Shown here piece by piece: positions 24,186-33,312 of a stretch of DNA of 64,000 nt (position 1 is its first letter; each line of letters opens with the position of its first letter). The stretch covers positions 1,240,001 through 1,304,000 of the forward strand of contig NZ_CP122537.1 of assembly GCF_029853695.1 (NCBI RefSeq), in the 5' to 3' direction. The notes under the pieces were generated by a model. That model saw only the letters and a list, made by a program, of their open reading frames with translations, was not told where the DNA came from and searched no databases. A program made the translations under genes and the position numbers. This stretch comes from Jannaschia sp. GRR-S6-38 (GTDB taxonomy: Bacteria > Pseudomonadota > Alphaproteobacteria > Rhodobacterales > Rhodobacteraceae).

Positions 24186-25475
24186 TCAAAGAAAGCCGAA
24201 GAAGCGTGGCACCGCCAGCGAAATGGCCGGCACGTAGGTGATCAGCCCGATCACGAGCACCTCGACGGCGAGGAACGGCAGGATTGCGCGGGCGATGGAT
24301 TCGACGCGTTCGCCCGAGACCGACGAGGCCACGAAGAGCACCAGCCCCATAGGCGGCGTGGCCAGCCCCACGGTCAGGTTGACCGACATGATGATCGCGA
24401 AATGCACCGGGTCGACGCCCAGATCGGTGAAGATCGGCCCAAGGATCGGGCCCAGGATGATGATCGCGGGCCCGGCATCGAGGAACATGCCGACGATGAA
24501 GAGAAGCAGATTGATCAGCAGCAGGAGCACCAGCGGATTGTCCGAGAGCGACAGGATCATCGCGGCCAGCGCCTCGGGCGCGTGGCTGAGGCTGACCACC
24601 GTCTTGAACGCCATCGCCGCGCCCACCAGCAGAAGCACCACCGAGGAGGTCAGCGCCGCGCGCAGCAGCACGTCGGGCACGTCGCGCCACGTCATCTCGC
24701 GCAGTACGAAGAGCGAGACGACCGTGGCGTAGGCCACGGCGACGGCGCTGGCCTCGGTCGGCGTGAAGGCCCCGCCGAGGATACCGCCGAGGATGATGAT
24801 CGGCGTCAGCAGCGGGAAGAATGCCTTGAGCGAGGCGCGCCCCTTCTCGGGCCAGGTCGCGCGGCGCTTGAGCGCGGGAAACGTGTCCGACCGCCGCGCC
24901 ATCACGTTGGTCACCGTCATCAGGCCGATGCCCACCAGCACGCCCGGCACGATGCCGGCGAGGAACAGCGCCGCGACCGATTCCTCCATCACGTAGGCGT
25001 AGATGATCATGATGCCCGAGGGCGGGATGATCGGGCCGATCACCGAGCTCGCCGCGGTGACGGCGGCGGCGAATTTGCGGGTGTAGCCCTCGCGCTCCAT
25101 CGCCGGGATCAGCATCGAGCCCAGCGCCGAGGTGTCGGCCACCGCCGAGCCCGAGAGCCCTGCGAAGAGCATCGAGCTGAGAATGTTGACCTGCGCGAGC
25201 CCCGCGCGGAAATGGCCGACGCAGGCCTGGCTGAACTCGACCAGGCGCATGGTGATGCCGCCGCGATTCATCATCTCGCCCGCGAGCATGAAGAACGGGA
25301 TCGCCATCAGCGGGAAGCTGTCCATCCCGTTGTAGGTGTTGCGATAGAGCAGGACGAGATCCTTGGCGTCGCCGGTCAGCCACAGCATCACGCCCGGCGC
25401 GGCCAGCAGCGCGAAGAAGACCGGCAAGCCGATCATCAGCAGCAGCAGGAAGAGCGGCAGGAACCAGACGAGCAT
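24186..25475 (-). CDS. TRAP transporter large permease (DctM)
   Basis: A 429-residue, roughly 12-helix membrane subunit of a sodium-driven TRAP transporter. Family landmarks are AIPFFMLAGEMMNRGGITMRLV, LFAGLSGSAVADTSALGS, IPPSGIMIIYA, GGAFTPTEASAVAV and MSVNLTVGLATPPMG. It begins exactly at the end of dctQ with no intergenic base and ends 26 bases before dctP, so the three genes form one transcription unit. Relatives take up C4-dicarboxylates, keto acids, sugar acids or sulfonates. Confidence 0.95.
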   Translation of the reverse strand: MLVWFLPLFLLLLMIGLPVFFALLAAPGVMLWLTGDAKDLVLLYRNTYNGMDSFPLMAIPFFMLAGEMMNRGGITMRLVEFSQACVGHFRAGLAQVNILSSMLFAGLSGSAVADTSALGSMLIPAMEREGYTRKFAAAVTAASSVIGPIIPPSGIMIIYAYVMEESVAALFLAGIVPGVLVGIGLMTVTNVMARRSDTFPALKRRATWPEKGRASLKAFFPLLTPIIILGGILGGAFTPTEASAVAVAYATVVSLFVLREMTWRDVPDVLLRAALTSSVVLLLVGAAMAFKTVVSLSHAPEALAAMILSLSDNPLVLLLLINLLLFIVGMFLDAGPAIIILGPILGPIFTDLGVDPVHFAIIMSVNLTVGLATPPMGLVLFVASSVSGERVESIARAILPFLAVEVLVIGLITYVPAISLAVPRFFGFL

Positions 25476-26060
25476 TTACTCCGCTCCTGCCGAGAGCGGA
25501 TCGGCCATCGGGATCGCGGGCAGCCGCTCGCCCGCGCCGCCGAGGATCGCGACCTGCCGCAGGATGAGCTCGACCGTGACCGAGACCATCATCGCGAGGC
25601 CCACGACCAGCGAGGCCATCATCCAGCTGCGGGGCATCTTCTCCCACCCGTCGCCGGTCGGGTAATAGAGCGACGAGGTCTTGAAGCGGCCCGAGAAGCC
25701 CGTGACCTCGGCCCATCCGAGCTGCACCGCCACGACCAGAACCAGGAGCGACAGCGCCAGGAGCGTCAGCGTCAGCAGCCCGCCCACGAGGCGCGGCAGG
25801 GCGAGCTGGATCATGTCGATCGCGACGAAGCCGCCGCGGCGGAGGGCCGTCGGGGCCACGACCATCAGCCAGAGCATCAGGAAGCGCGCCGCCTCCTCGG
25901 GCCAGGGCAGCGGGTTCGACAGCACGTAGCGCCAGAAGACCTGGATCAGGATGAACACCACCATCACCGCCATGCAGGCGATGCCGACCCAGCGGCCGAC
26001 GGCCAGCGCACCGGCATTCACGGCCCCGAGCCCCCGCGCGATCGCGATGATCCCTCCCAT
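25476..26060 (-). CDS. TRAP transporter small permease (DctQ)
   Basis: A 194-residue four-helix membrane protein of the DctQ type. The family motifs WRYVLSNPLPWPEEAARF and LRRGGFVAIDM lie in the first and second thirds. It scaffolds DctM in the inner membrane. I take the ATG at 26060, preceded by GGAGGG; a GTG six codons upstream is possible but has no better site. First gene of the TRAP operon. Confidence 0.92.
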   Translation of the reverse strand: MGGIIAIARGLGAVNAGALAVGRWVGIACMAVMVVFILIQVFWRYVLSNPLPWPEEAARFLMLWLMVVAPTALRRGGFVAIDMIQLALPRLVGGLLTLTLLALSLLVLVVAVQLGWAEVTGFSGRFKTSSLYYPTGDGWEKMPRSWMMASLVVGLAMMVSVTVELILRQVAILGGAGERLPAIPMADPLSAGAE

Positions 26061-26274
26061 GCGCCCTCCCCGGCTCACGGGGCGGAGTGAACGCGGGCCG
26101 GGGGCCGTCCGTCAACAGCGAAGGCACGCGGTGCGGGTCCGCGCGGCCGGTATCGCGGCGTGACCCCGGGGCAACAAGAAACACCCGCGCGGCGTGCATC
26201 GCCGCCGGTCGTATCGCGCCACGGCGAAGCCTGTTAACGATCCGTTAGTTATTGATGACCCCGCGGAGACCCCG

Positions 26275-26934
26275 ATGACCCATTTCCGGAAATCGCTCAC
26301 GGCGCTGCCCATGCTGCTTCTGGCCGGCGCGGCGAGCGCGCAGGATTGGGCGGGGCGTTACTGGGGCGGCGAGCTGAGCTTCGGGGCCGGGTCCAGCGCC
26401 TACAAGCAAGACTTCCTCGCGACCTCGAAGACCGAGATCGATGCCTCCGGCGGCATGATCGGCGCGGTCTACGGGCACAACTGGCAGACCGGCAACCGCG
26501 TCTGGGGATACGAGGCCGATCTGTCCGTCGGCTCCTTCGAGGGCAGCGCGACGGCGCCGGCCCCGATCTGCAGCGGTCTCGGTCCCTGCAGCAGCGAGCT
26601 GTCGACCCTAGTGACCCTGCGCGGGCGCATCGGCATCGCACTCGACAACGGGCTGCTGCCCTTCGCCACCGCCGGGCTCGCCGTCGGGCAGGTCGAGATC
26701 CGCGCCGACGAGTTTGCCTGCGACGCGGAGCCCTGCGCCACCGACGGCACCAAGGTCGGCATCGTCGTCGGCGGCGGCGTGGAATACCCGTTCCGCGAGA
26801 CCTGGAACCTGCGCGGCCAGGTTCAGTACATCAATCTCGGCGAGGAGGAGCTGGACGGCTCGGGCCCGACCGGGACGGTCAGCGCCGAGCTGAGCTATAT
26901 TCGCGTCAACCTGGGCTTCACCCGCCGCTTCTGA
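26275..26934 (+). CDS. outer membrane beta-barrel protein
   Basis: A 219-residue protein with a signal peptide (cleavage after ASA, near residue 22) and alternating aromatic/polar strands typical of an eight-stranded OmpA/Omp25-like barrel: GGELSFGAG, GAVYGHNW, GYEADLSVG, LRGRIGIAL, PFATAGLAVG, VGGGVEYPF and a C-terminal RVNLGFTRRF ending in phenylalanine, the usual BAM signal. Two cysteine pairs sit in predicted loops. Function is probably structural. The stop is 10 bases from the convergent ABC ATPase stop. Confidence 0.85.
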   Translation: MTHFRKSLTALPMLLLAGAASAQDWAGRYWGGELSFGAGSSAYKQDFLATSKTEIDASGGMIGAVYGHNWQTGNRVWGYEADLSVGSFEGSATAPAPICSGLGPCSSELSTLVTLRGRIGIALDNGLLPFATAGLAVGQVEIRADEFACDAEPCATDGTKVGIVVGGGVEYPFRETWNLRGQVQYINLGEEELDGSGPTGTVSAELSYIRVNLGFTRRF

Positions 26935-26944
26935 CCCGCTTCCG

Positions 26945-28000
<1,056 letters not shown>

Positions 28001-28002
28001 GG

Positions 28003-28797
28003 TCAACTCTCCCCCTGATCGGGGAAGCGCCAGTCGCGCAGATCCCCCGAGATATCGGCGACGGCCCGCGCCTGCGCCCCACGATGCTGCATCAGAGCCT
28101 CGACGCCCAGACCCGCGCCTGTGATCGAGACCGCGCCCAGCACGCGCCCCGACGGCGCCAGGATCGGCATGGCGAGGCAGGTGATGCCGGGCTCATGCTC
28201 CTCGCGGTCGAAGGCGTGGCCGGCGGCGCGGATCGCGGCCAGCTCGTCGCGCATCGCCGCCGGATCGGTGATCGTGGCGGGCGTGAAACGATGCCAGGCC
28301 TGCCGGGCCAGGGCGGCCTCCAGCTCGGGCTCGGGCAGGAAGGCCAGCATCGCCTTGCCGACGCCGGTGCAATAGGCCGGCCCGACCTTGCCGGCCTCGG
28401 AATACATCCGCACCGCCGCCGCCGGCCCGCGCTTGTCGACATAGAGAACCTGCGCCCCGTCGAGCTGCGCGAGGTGGACGGTCTGCCCGACCTCATGCGC
28501 CAGCCGGTCGAGATGCGGCCGCGCGATGGGCGCAAGCGAGCTTTGCGACCAGGCCGCATGGGCCAGGCGCACCAGCCGGATGCCCGGCGCATAGCGGCCC
28601 GTCTCGGGGTCGAGGGTCAGCATGTCCTGCCGGAGCAGCGTCTGCAGCAGCCGGTAGAGCGTGGCCTTGGGCAGGTCCGAGCCTTCCAGAAGCTCGGCGA
28701 AGCGCACCGGACGGCCGAAACCCGCCACGCGGTCGAGCACGCCCAGCGCCTTGCCGACCGTGCCGTCCTGCCCTGCCTCGTCGCGCTGCATGTTCAC
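28003..28797 (-). CDS. IclR family transcriptional regulator
   Basis: A 264-residue regulator with an N-terminal winged helix (KALGVLDRVAGF to KATLYRLLQTLLRQDML) and a C-terminal IclR effector domain (GQTVHLAQLDG, YCTGVGKAMLAFLP, CLAMPILAPSG). It probably controls the divergent galactoside operon. The GTG at 28797 has a GGGAGG site seven bases upstream and is preferred over the ATG two codons later. It is cotranscribed with the ATPase. The effector is presumably a galactose-derived intermediate (inference). Confidence 0.9.
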   Translation of the reverse strand: MNMQRDEAGQDGTVGKALGVLDRVAGFGRPVRFAELLEGSDLPKATLYRLLQTLLRQDMLTLDPETGRYAPGIRLVRLAHAAWSQSSLAPIARPHLDRLAHEVGQTVHLAQLDGAQVLYVDKRGPAAAVRMYSEAGKVGPAYCTGVGKAMLAFLPEPELEAALARQAWHRFTPATITDPAAMRDELAAIRAAGHAFDREEHEPGITCLAMPILAPSGRVLGAVSITGAGLGVEALMQHRGAQARAVADISGDLRDWRFPDQGES

Positions 28798-28842
28798 GCC
28801 GGCGCCTCCCTTCCCGGTTGACAGCCTAGGCGGATCGTCGCA

Positions 28843-28882
28843 CGGTTTTCAACATAAGAAACCGCGTTCCGAATATTGGAAC
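28843..28882. promoter_or_regulatory. two inverted repeats, candidate IclR operators
   Basis: The 112-base divergent gap holds two palindromes: GTTCC-GAATATT-GGAAC at 28866-28882, whose centre is itself AT-palindromic, and CGGTTT/AAACCG at 28843-28864 with a ten-base spacer. IclR-type regulators bind short palindromes of this size. A TTGACA at 28818-28823 could be a -35 box for one of the genes, but no good -10 follows. Confidence 0.45.
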
Positions 28883-28909
28883 CGCTTGGACGCAATCTGG
28901 GAGGATATC

Positions 28910-30163
28910 ATGCGATCCATACTGACGGCGCTCGCCGCCACCACGATGCTGACCGGAACCGCGATGGCCGACGCGCATGCGCCCGCGCTGGAAGGCACGC
29001 TGCGCATCATCTCGGATATGTCCAACCCGGCCCCCCGCGCCGTGATGGAGAAGCTCGCCGCCGATTTCGACGCGATGCACGAGAACCTCGAGGTCGAGCT
29101 GGAGATCATCGACCGCGAGGCCTGGAAGAGCCAGATCCGCAACGTGCTGTCGGCGAACCCGCCCGACGTGATCAACTGGTACGCCGCCAACCGCATGATG
29201 CCCTACGTGAACGCGGGCCTGCTGGAGGACGTCTCGGATATCTGGGCCGATATCGAGGGCCTCGACTCGGTGAAGGGCGCGCTGACGCTCGACGGCAAGC
29301 AATACGGCATCCCCTACACCTACTACCAATGGGGCGTGTATTACCGCGAGGACATCTTCAACGAGCTGGGGCTGGAGGAGCCCGCGACCTGGGAGCAGGA
29401 GCTGGCCAACTGCCAGGCCATCCTCGATTCCGGGCGCAAGTGCTACACGATCGGGACCAAGTTCCTTTGGACCGCCGGCGGCTGGTTCGACTATCTCAAC
29501 ATGCGCACCAACGGCTTCGACTTCCACATGGCGCTGGCCCGGGGCGAGGTGCCCTGGACCGACGACCGTGTCCGCCAGACCTTCGCCAACTGGCGCGAGC
29601 TCATCGACATGGGCGCCTATATCGACGACCACCAGAACTACTCTTGGCAGGAGGCGCTGCCCTTCATGGTCAACGGCGACGCCACCGCCTACCTGATGGG
29701 CAATTTCGCGGTGGCCCCGATGCGGGAAGCCGGGCTGTCGGACGATCAGATCGACTTCTACCAGTTCCCGGCCATCAACCCGGATGTCGAACTGGCCGAG
29801 GATGCGCCGACCGACACGTTCCACGTCGCCGCCGGCGCGCAGAACAAGGAGGCCGCGCGCGCATTCCTGAAATACGTCGTCTCGGCGGATGTGCAGACCC
29901 AGATCAACGCGGGCGACGCGCTGGGCCAGCTTCCGGTGAACGCGAACTCCTCGGTCGATGACGACGAGTTCCTGAACCAGGGCTTCACCATGCTGTCGGA
30001 GAATTCCTCGGGCGGCGTGGCGCAATTCTTCGACCGGGACTTCCCGGCCGAGATGGCGGCGCTGGGCATGGAAGGCCTGCAGGAGTTCATGGTGTTCCCC
30101 GACAATCTCGAGGACATCCTCCAGCGGCTGGAGCAGGCCCGCGAGCGCATCTACGCCAACTGA
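28910..30163 (+). CDS. ABC sugar transporter substrate-binding protein (family 1)
   Basis: Periplasmic solute-binding protein of 417 residues with a signal peptide (MRSILTALAATTMLTGTAMA, cleaved after about residue 20). Typical family 1 features are the NPPDVINWYAANRM segment, GKQYGIPYTYYQWGVYYREDIF and ATAYLMGNFAVAPM. Tryptophan and tyrosine residues suitable for stacking on sugar rings are abundant. It should deliver a galactoside or galactose to the permeases, given the downstream beta-galactosidase and galactose-catabolic genes. A GGGAGGA site precedes the ATG. Confidence 0.93.
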   Translation: MRSILTALAATTMLTGTAMADAHAPALEGTLRIISDMSNPAPRAVMEKLAADFDAMHENLEVELEIIDREAWKSQIRNVLSANPPDVINWYAANRMMPYVNAGLLEDVSDIWADIEGLDSVKGALTLDGKQYGIPYTYYQWGVYYREDIFNELGLEEPATWEQELANCQAILDSGRKCYTIGTKFLWTAGGWFDYLNMRTNGFDFHMALARGEVPWTDDRVRQTFANWRELIDMGAYIDDHQNYSWQEALPFMVNGDATAYLMGNFAVAPMREAGLSDDQIDFYQFPAINPDVELAEDAPTDTFHVAAGAQNKEAARAFLKYVVSADVQTQINAGDALGQLPVNANSSVDDDEFLNQGFTMLSENSSGGVAQFFDRDFPAEMAALGMEGLQEFMVFPDNLEDILQRLEQARERIYAN

Positions 30164-30173
30164 CCCGACAACC

Positions 30174-30198
30174 GGACCCCGCCCGCCGGGCGGGGTCC
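30174..30198 (+). terminator. intercistronic stem-loop after the binding-protein gene
   Basis: Perfect 11-base stem (GGACCCCGCCC, 30174-30184, with its complement at 30188-30198) and a three-base loop, 10 bases after the binding-protein stop and with no T run. Such hairpins usually protect the upstream mRNA or partly stop transcription, giving more binding protein than permease. Confidence 0.6.
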
Positions 30199-30261
30199 CC
30201 CGACCCATCCGAATGGCCCGCGCCATCCGCATGCGCCGGACGCAGCCGACAGGAGAGCTCA

Positions 30262-31209
30262 ATGGCCGTCGCCCCCGTCGTCCCCGATACGCACCCCCCG
30301 CGCGAGACGCGGGGCTGGTACCGGCGCAACGAGATCAAGGTGACGCCCTGGCTGTTCCTGCTGCCCGGCCTGCTGTTCTTCGCGACCTACGTCATCCTGC
30401 CGATCTTCCAGTCCTTCCAGGTCAGCCTCTACCGCTGGGACGGGCTGGGCGAGCTGTCCGAGACCGGCACCTTCATCGGGCTGGGCAATTACCGCGAGCT
30501 GATGACCGACCGCGCCTTCGAGATCAGCCTGTGGAACAACATGCGCTGGCTGTTCCTCTACCTTCTGGCCATCCCGATGGGCCTCGGGATCGCGCTGTTC
30601 CTGAACCAGACGGTGGTGGGCATCCGGCTTTACAAATCGCTGTTCTTCTTTCCCTTCGTCATTAGCCAGGTCGTCGTGGGGCTGGTGTTTTCCTGGTTCT
30701 ACCTGCCGAAGGAAGGGCTTCTGAACGCGGGCCTCGCCCTCTTTGGGCTGGGGCCGGTGAACATCCTCGGCGATCCCGACCTCGCGACCTACGGGATCAT
30801 TGCCGCGGGGCTCTGGCCGCAGACGGCCTATTGCATGATCCTCTACCTTACCGGCCTGAACGCCGTGGATCCCGAGCAGGTGGAGGCCGCGCGGCTGGAC
30901 GGGGCGAAGGGCTGGAAGATGCTCTGGTACGTGATCGTCCCGCAGCTGCGCCCGGCGACCTTCATCGCCTTCGTGGTCACCATCATCGGCGCGCTGCGCA
31001 GCTTCGATCTGATCTCGATCATGACCAATGGCGGCCCGTTCGGTCAGACGCGGGTGCTGAGTTTTTACATGTTCGAGAAGGCGCTGGCCGAGTTCGGCTT
31101 CCGCATGGGCTACGGCGCGTCGATCGCGGTGGTCCTGTTCCTGATCATGCTGTGCTTCATCGCCTATTTCCTGTGGTCGATGTGGCGCGACGAGCGGGTC
31201 GCGCGATGA
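30262..31209 (+). CDS. sugar ABC transporter permease (MalF type)
   Basis: A 315-residue inner-membrane permease with six predicted helices. The first helix is around LFLLPGLLFFATYVILPIF. The EAA loop that contacts the ATPase reads EAARLDGAKGWKMLWYVIVPQLRP. A preceding GGAGAG site supports the ATG at 30262. The stop overlaps the ATG of a 19-codon ORF. It pairs with the permease at 31605 to form the channel. Confidence 0.95.
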   Translation: MAVAPVVPDTHPPRETRGWYRRNEIKVTPWLFLLPGLLFFATYVILPIFQSFQVSLYRWDGLGELSETGTFIGLGNYRELMTDRAFEISLWNNMRWLFLYLLAIPMGLGIALFLNQTVVGIRLYKSLFFFPFVISQVVVGLVFSWFYLPKEGLLNAGLALFGLGPVNILGDPDLATYGIIAAGLWPQTAYCMILYLTGLNAVDPEQVEAARLDGAKGWKMLWYVIVPQLRPATFIAFVVTIIGALRSFDLISIMTNGGPFGQTRVLSFYMFEKALAEFGFRMGYGASIAVVLFLIMLCFIAYFLWSMWRDERVAR

Positions 31210-31257
31210 CCCGCGCGCAGGAAGGAACGGCGATGACCCGCGCGCAGGGAGGGACGG
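31204..31257 (+). repeat. 27-bp tandem duplication of a ribosome-site/start-codon unit
   Basis: Two head-to-tail 27-base units, 31204-31230 and 31231-31257, differ at two positions (A to G). Each contains CGATGACCCGCGCGCAGG and a purine-rich stretch able to act as a Shine-Dalgarno site. A third, partial copy of the start region (CGATGAT) follows at 31260, which is the start of the MmcQ gene. Confidence 0.85.
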
Positions 31258-31265
31258 CGCGATGA
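31206..31265 (+). CDS. 19-residue ORF linking permease and MmcQ gene
   Basis: The ORF encodes a 19-residue peptide consisting of two copies of MTRAQ(E/G)GTA plus Arg. Its ATG overlaps the permease stop (ATGA, 31206-31209) and its stop overlaps the MmcQ ATG (ATGA, 31262-31265). It may carry ribosomes from one gene to the next rather than make a functional peptide, or may simply be a by-product of the tandem duplication. Whether it is translated is unknown. Confidence 0.4.
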   Translation: MTRAQEGTAMTRAQGGTAR

Positions 31266-31600
31266 TCCGGCGCGAGGATGTGGACGCGATCTGCGCTGCG
31301 CTGCCCGGCGCGACGCCGGCCGAACCGCCGGAGCTGGTCTCCTGGAAGGTCGGCGGCAAGATGTTCGCCTGTTTCGGCCAGCAGGAAGACGGCGACGGCG
31401 TCTCGGTGAAGACGCCCGATGTCGAGACGGCGTCGATGCTGATCGAGGCGGGCGCGGCCACGCGGGCCAAGTATTTCCACCGCTCCTGGGTGCGGCTGCC
31501 CTATGCCAGCACCGACCCGACCGAGGCCGCCCACCGTCTGCGCGTCTCCTACGACACGGTGGTGGCCGGACTGCCGAAATCCGCGCGACCGGAGGGCTAG
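31262..31600 (+). CDS. MmcQ/YjbR family protein
   Basis: A 112-residue protein of the MmcQ/YjbR (DUF419) family, a CyaY-like alpha/beta fold sometimes called DNA-binding but without a proven role. Recognisable parts are the ICAALPGA start, SWKVGGKMFACFG, VSVKTPD and the HRSWVRLPYA block near the end. It is odd to find it between the two permease genes of a sugar transporter; it starts with a four-base overlap and ends five bases before the second permease. Confidence 0.85.
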   Translation: MIRREDVDAICAALPGATPAEPPELVSWKVGGKMFACFGQQEDGDGVSVKTPDVETASMLIEAGAATRAKYFHRSWVRLPYASTDPTEAAHRLRVSYDTVVAGLPKSARPEG

Positions 31601-31604
31601 AGCC

Positions 31605-32453
31605 ATGTTCCCGACGCCGATCCAGAAGACTTCGCGCAGCTGGCAGATCACCTATCAGGCGCTCCTGCCGCTGGCCCTGATCATGTGGCTTCTGCCGCTG
31701 ATCGCGGTGATGCTGTTCTCGATCAAGCCCGACAGCGATTTCACGCAAGGCAATTACTGGGGCATCCCGGGCGACATCCGGTTCCTCGAGAATTACGGCC
31801 GCGTCTTCTTCGAGAGCGACATGCCGCGCTACCTGTTCAACTCGCTGCTGATCACCATCCCCACGGTGATCGGCACCATCGCGCTCAGCTGCATGACGGG
31901 CTTCGCGCTGGGCATCTACCGCTTCAACGGCAACCTGCTGATCTTCTTCATGTTCATCGCGGGCAATTTCGTGCCCTTCCAGATCCTGATGGTGCCGGTG
32001 CGCGACCTGACCATCGACATGAACCTTTACGACACCAAGACCGGGCTGGTGCTGTTCCACATCGCCTTCCAGACCGGGTTCTGCACGCTCTTCATGCGCA
32101 ACTTCATCCGCGCCCTGCCCTTCCCGCTGATCGAGGCGGCGCGGGTCGAGGGCGTCGCCGAATGGCGTATCTTCTGGTACGTCGTGCTGCCGCTGATGAA
32201 GCCCGCGATCGCGGCGCTGGCGGTGCTGATCTTCACCTTCATCTGGAACGACTATTTCTGGGCCATCGTGCTCACGCAGGGCCCCGACAGCCAGCCGGTC
32301 ACCGCGGGCATCACCAGCTTCAACGCGCAATACCGCGCGGCCTACCACCTGATGAGCGCGGGCAGCATCGTCGCCGCGCTGCCGCCGGTGCTGATGTTCT
32401 TCCTGATGCAGCGCCATTTCATCGCCGGGCTGACCCTGGGCGCCGTCAAATGA
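31605..32453 (+). CDS. carbohydrate ABC transporter permease (MalG type)
   Basis: A 282-residue permease with six predicted membrane segments. The EAA loop is IEAARVEGVAEWRIFWYVVLPLMKP. The C terminus HFIAGLTLGAVK is typical of MalG-type subunits. The ATG at 31605 follows a GGAGGG site; longer frames upstream overlap the MmcQ gene. Partner of the permease at 30262 and the ATPase at 26945. Confidence 0.95.
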   Translation: MFPTPIQKTSRSWQITYQALLPLALIMWLLPLIAVMLFSIKPDSDFTQGNYWGIPGDIRFLENYGRVFFESDMPRYLFNSLLITIPTVIGTIALSCMTGFALGIYRFNGNLLIFFMFIAGNFVPFQILMVPVRDLTIDMNLYDTKTGLVLFHIAFQTGFCTLFMRNFIRALPFPLIEAARVEGVAEWRIFWYVVLPLMKPAIAALAVLIFTFIWNDYFWAIVLTQGPDSQPVTAGITSFNAQYRAAYHLMSAGSIVAALPPVLMFFLMQRHFIAGLTLGAVK

Positions 32454-32489
32454 CCCCGCTTCCTCCGGCCGCAAATACCTCGGGGCGCG

Positions 32490-32508
32490 CGAGGGGCAGC
32501 GCCCCTCG
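32490..32508 (+). repeat. small GC-rich stem-loop
   Basis: Perfect eight-base stem (CGAGGGGC with GCCCCTCG) and a three-base AGC loop in the 88-base gap between the second permease and the galactose dehydrogenase gene. There is no T run. It resembles GC-rich hairpins commonly scattered in Rhodobacteraceae intergenic DNA. Possibly a partial terminator or mRNA stabiliser. Confidence 0.5.
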
Positions 32509-32541
32509 CCCCGCCCAGCACAAGGATCGGAACGACACGCC

Positions 32542-33312
32542 ATGACCACCGCCCGCTATCCCGACCTCGACGGCGCCTCCGTCTTCATCACCGGCGGCGG
32601 CTCCGGCATCGGGGCGGCCCTGACCGAGGGCTTCCTGCGCCAAGGCGCGCGCGTGGCCTTCATCGGCCGCTCCGACGCCGCGGCCTTCGTGGACAGGATG
32701 GCGCAGGACACCGGCAACCGCCCGCTCTTCCTGCAGGGCGACGTCACCGATAACGCGTCGCTCTTCGCCGCGATGGACAAAGCGGCGCAGACGCATGGCC
32801 CGATCACGCGGCTGGTGAACAACGCCGCGAACGACCAGCGCCACGACACGCTGGATGTGGACGAGGCATTCTGGCGCTGGGCCATCGACATCAATCTCAA
32901 GGCCTATCTATTCGCCTGCCAGCACATGATCCGCGCGCTCCGGGACGCGGGCCTGCCCGGTCATATCGTCAATTTCAGCTCGATCTCCTACATGATGGGG
33001 AATGCCGGCTACGCGATCTACACCGCCGCCAATGCCGGGATCACCGGCCTGACCCGGTCGCTCGCGCGCGAGTTCGGGCCAGACGGAATCCGCGTCAACG
33101 CGCTCGCCCCCGGCTGGGTGCTGACCGAGAAGCAGCTCGACAAATGGGCCTCGCCCGAGGCGCTGCAGGCGCATCTCGACCGGCAATGCCTGAAGGAGCA
33201 CCTGACCCCCGCCGACATCGTCAACCCGACGCTGTTTCTCGCCTCCGATGCCAGCCGGATGATGACCGGGCAGACGATGGCCGTGGATGGCGGGGTCGTC
33301 GTGTCGGGATGA
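32542..33312 (+). CDS. SDR oxidoreductase, probable D-galactose 1-dehydrogenase
   Basis: Short-chain dehydrogenase of 256 residues. The cofactor motif is TGGGSGIGAAL, NNAAND lies mid-chain, the catalytic Ser is in NFSSISYMMGN and Tyr/Lys fall in a divergent YTAANAG segment, where the usual lysine is replaced by asparagine. The last point deserves attention: the canonical YxxxK reads Y-T-A-A-N here. Similar atypical SDRs occur in sugar dehydrogenase clusters. Context (lactonase, dgoK, dgoA, beta-galactosidase) suggests oxidation of D-galactose to galactonolactone. The stop overlaps the dgoK ATG by four bases. Confidence 0.82.
   Translation: MTTARYPDLDGASVFITGGGSGIGAALTEGFLRQGARVAFIGRSDAAAFVDRMAQDTGNRPLFLQGDVTDNASLFAAMDKAAQTHGPITRLVNNAANDQRHDTLDVDEAFWRWAIDINLKAYLFACQHMIRALRDAGLPGHIVNFSSISYMMGNAGYAIYTAANAGITGLTRSLAREFGPDGIRVNALAPGWVLTEKQLDKWASPEALQAHLDRQCLKEHLTPADIVNPTLFLASDASRMMTGQTMAVDGGVVVSG

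Noticed and set aside
24147..26090. Open frame of 647 codons antisense to the TRAP genes
   Set aside because: The translation is His/Asp/Arg/Gln low-complexity sequence, and the TRAP genes on the minus strand have family motifs and ribosome sites.
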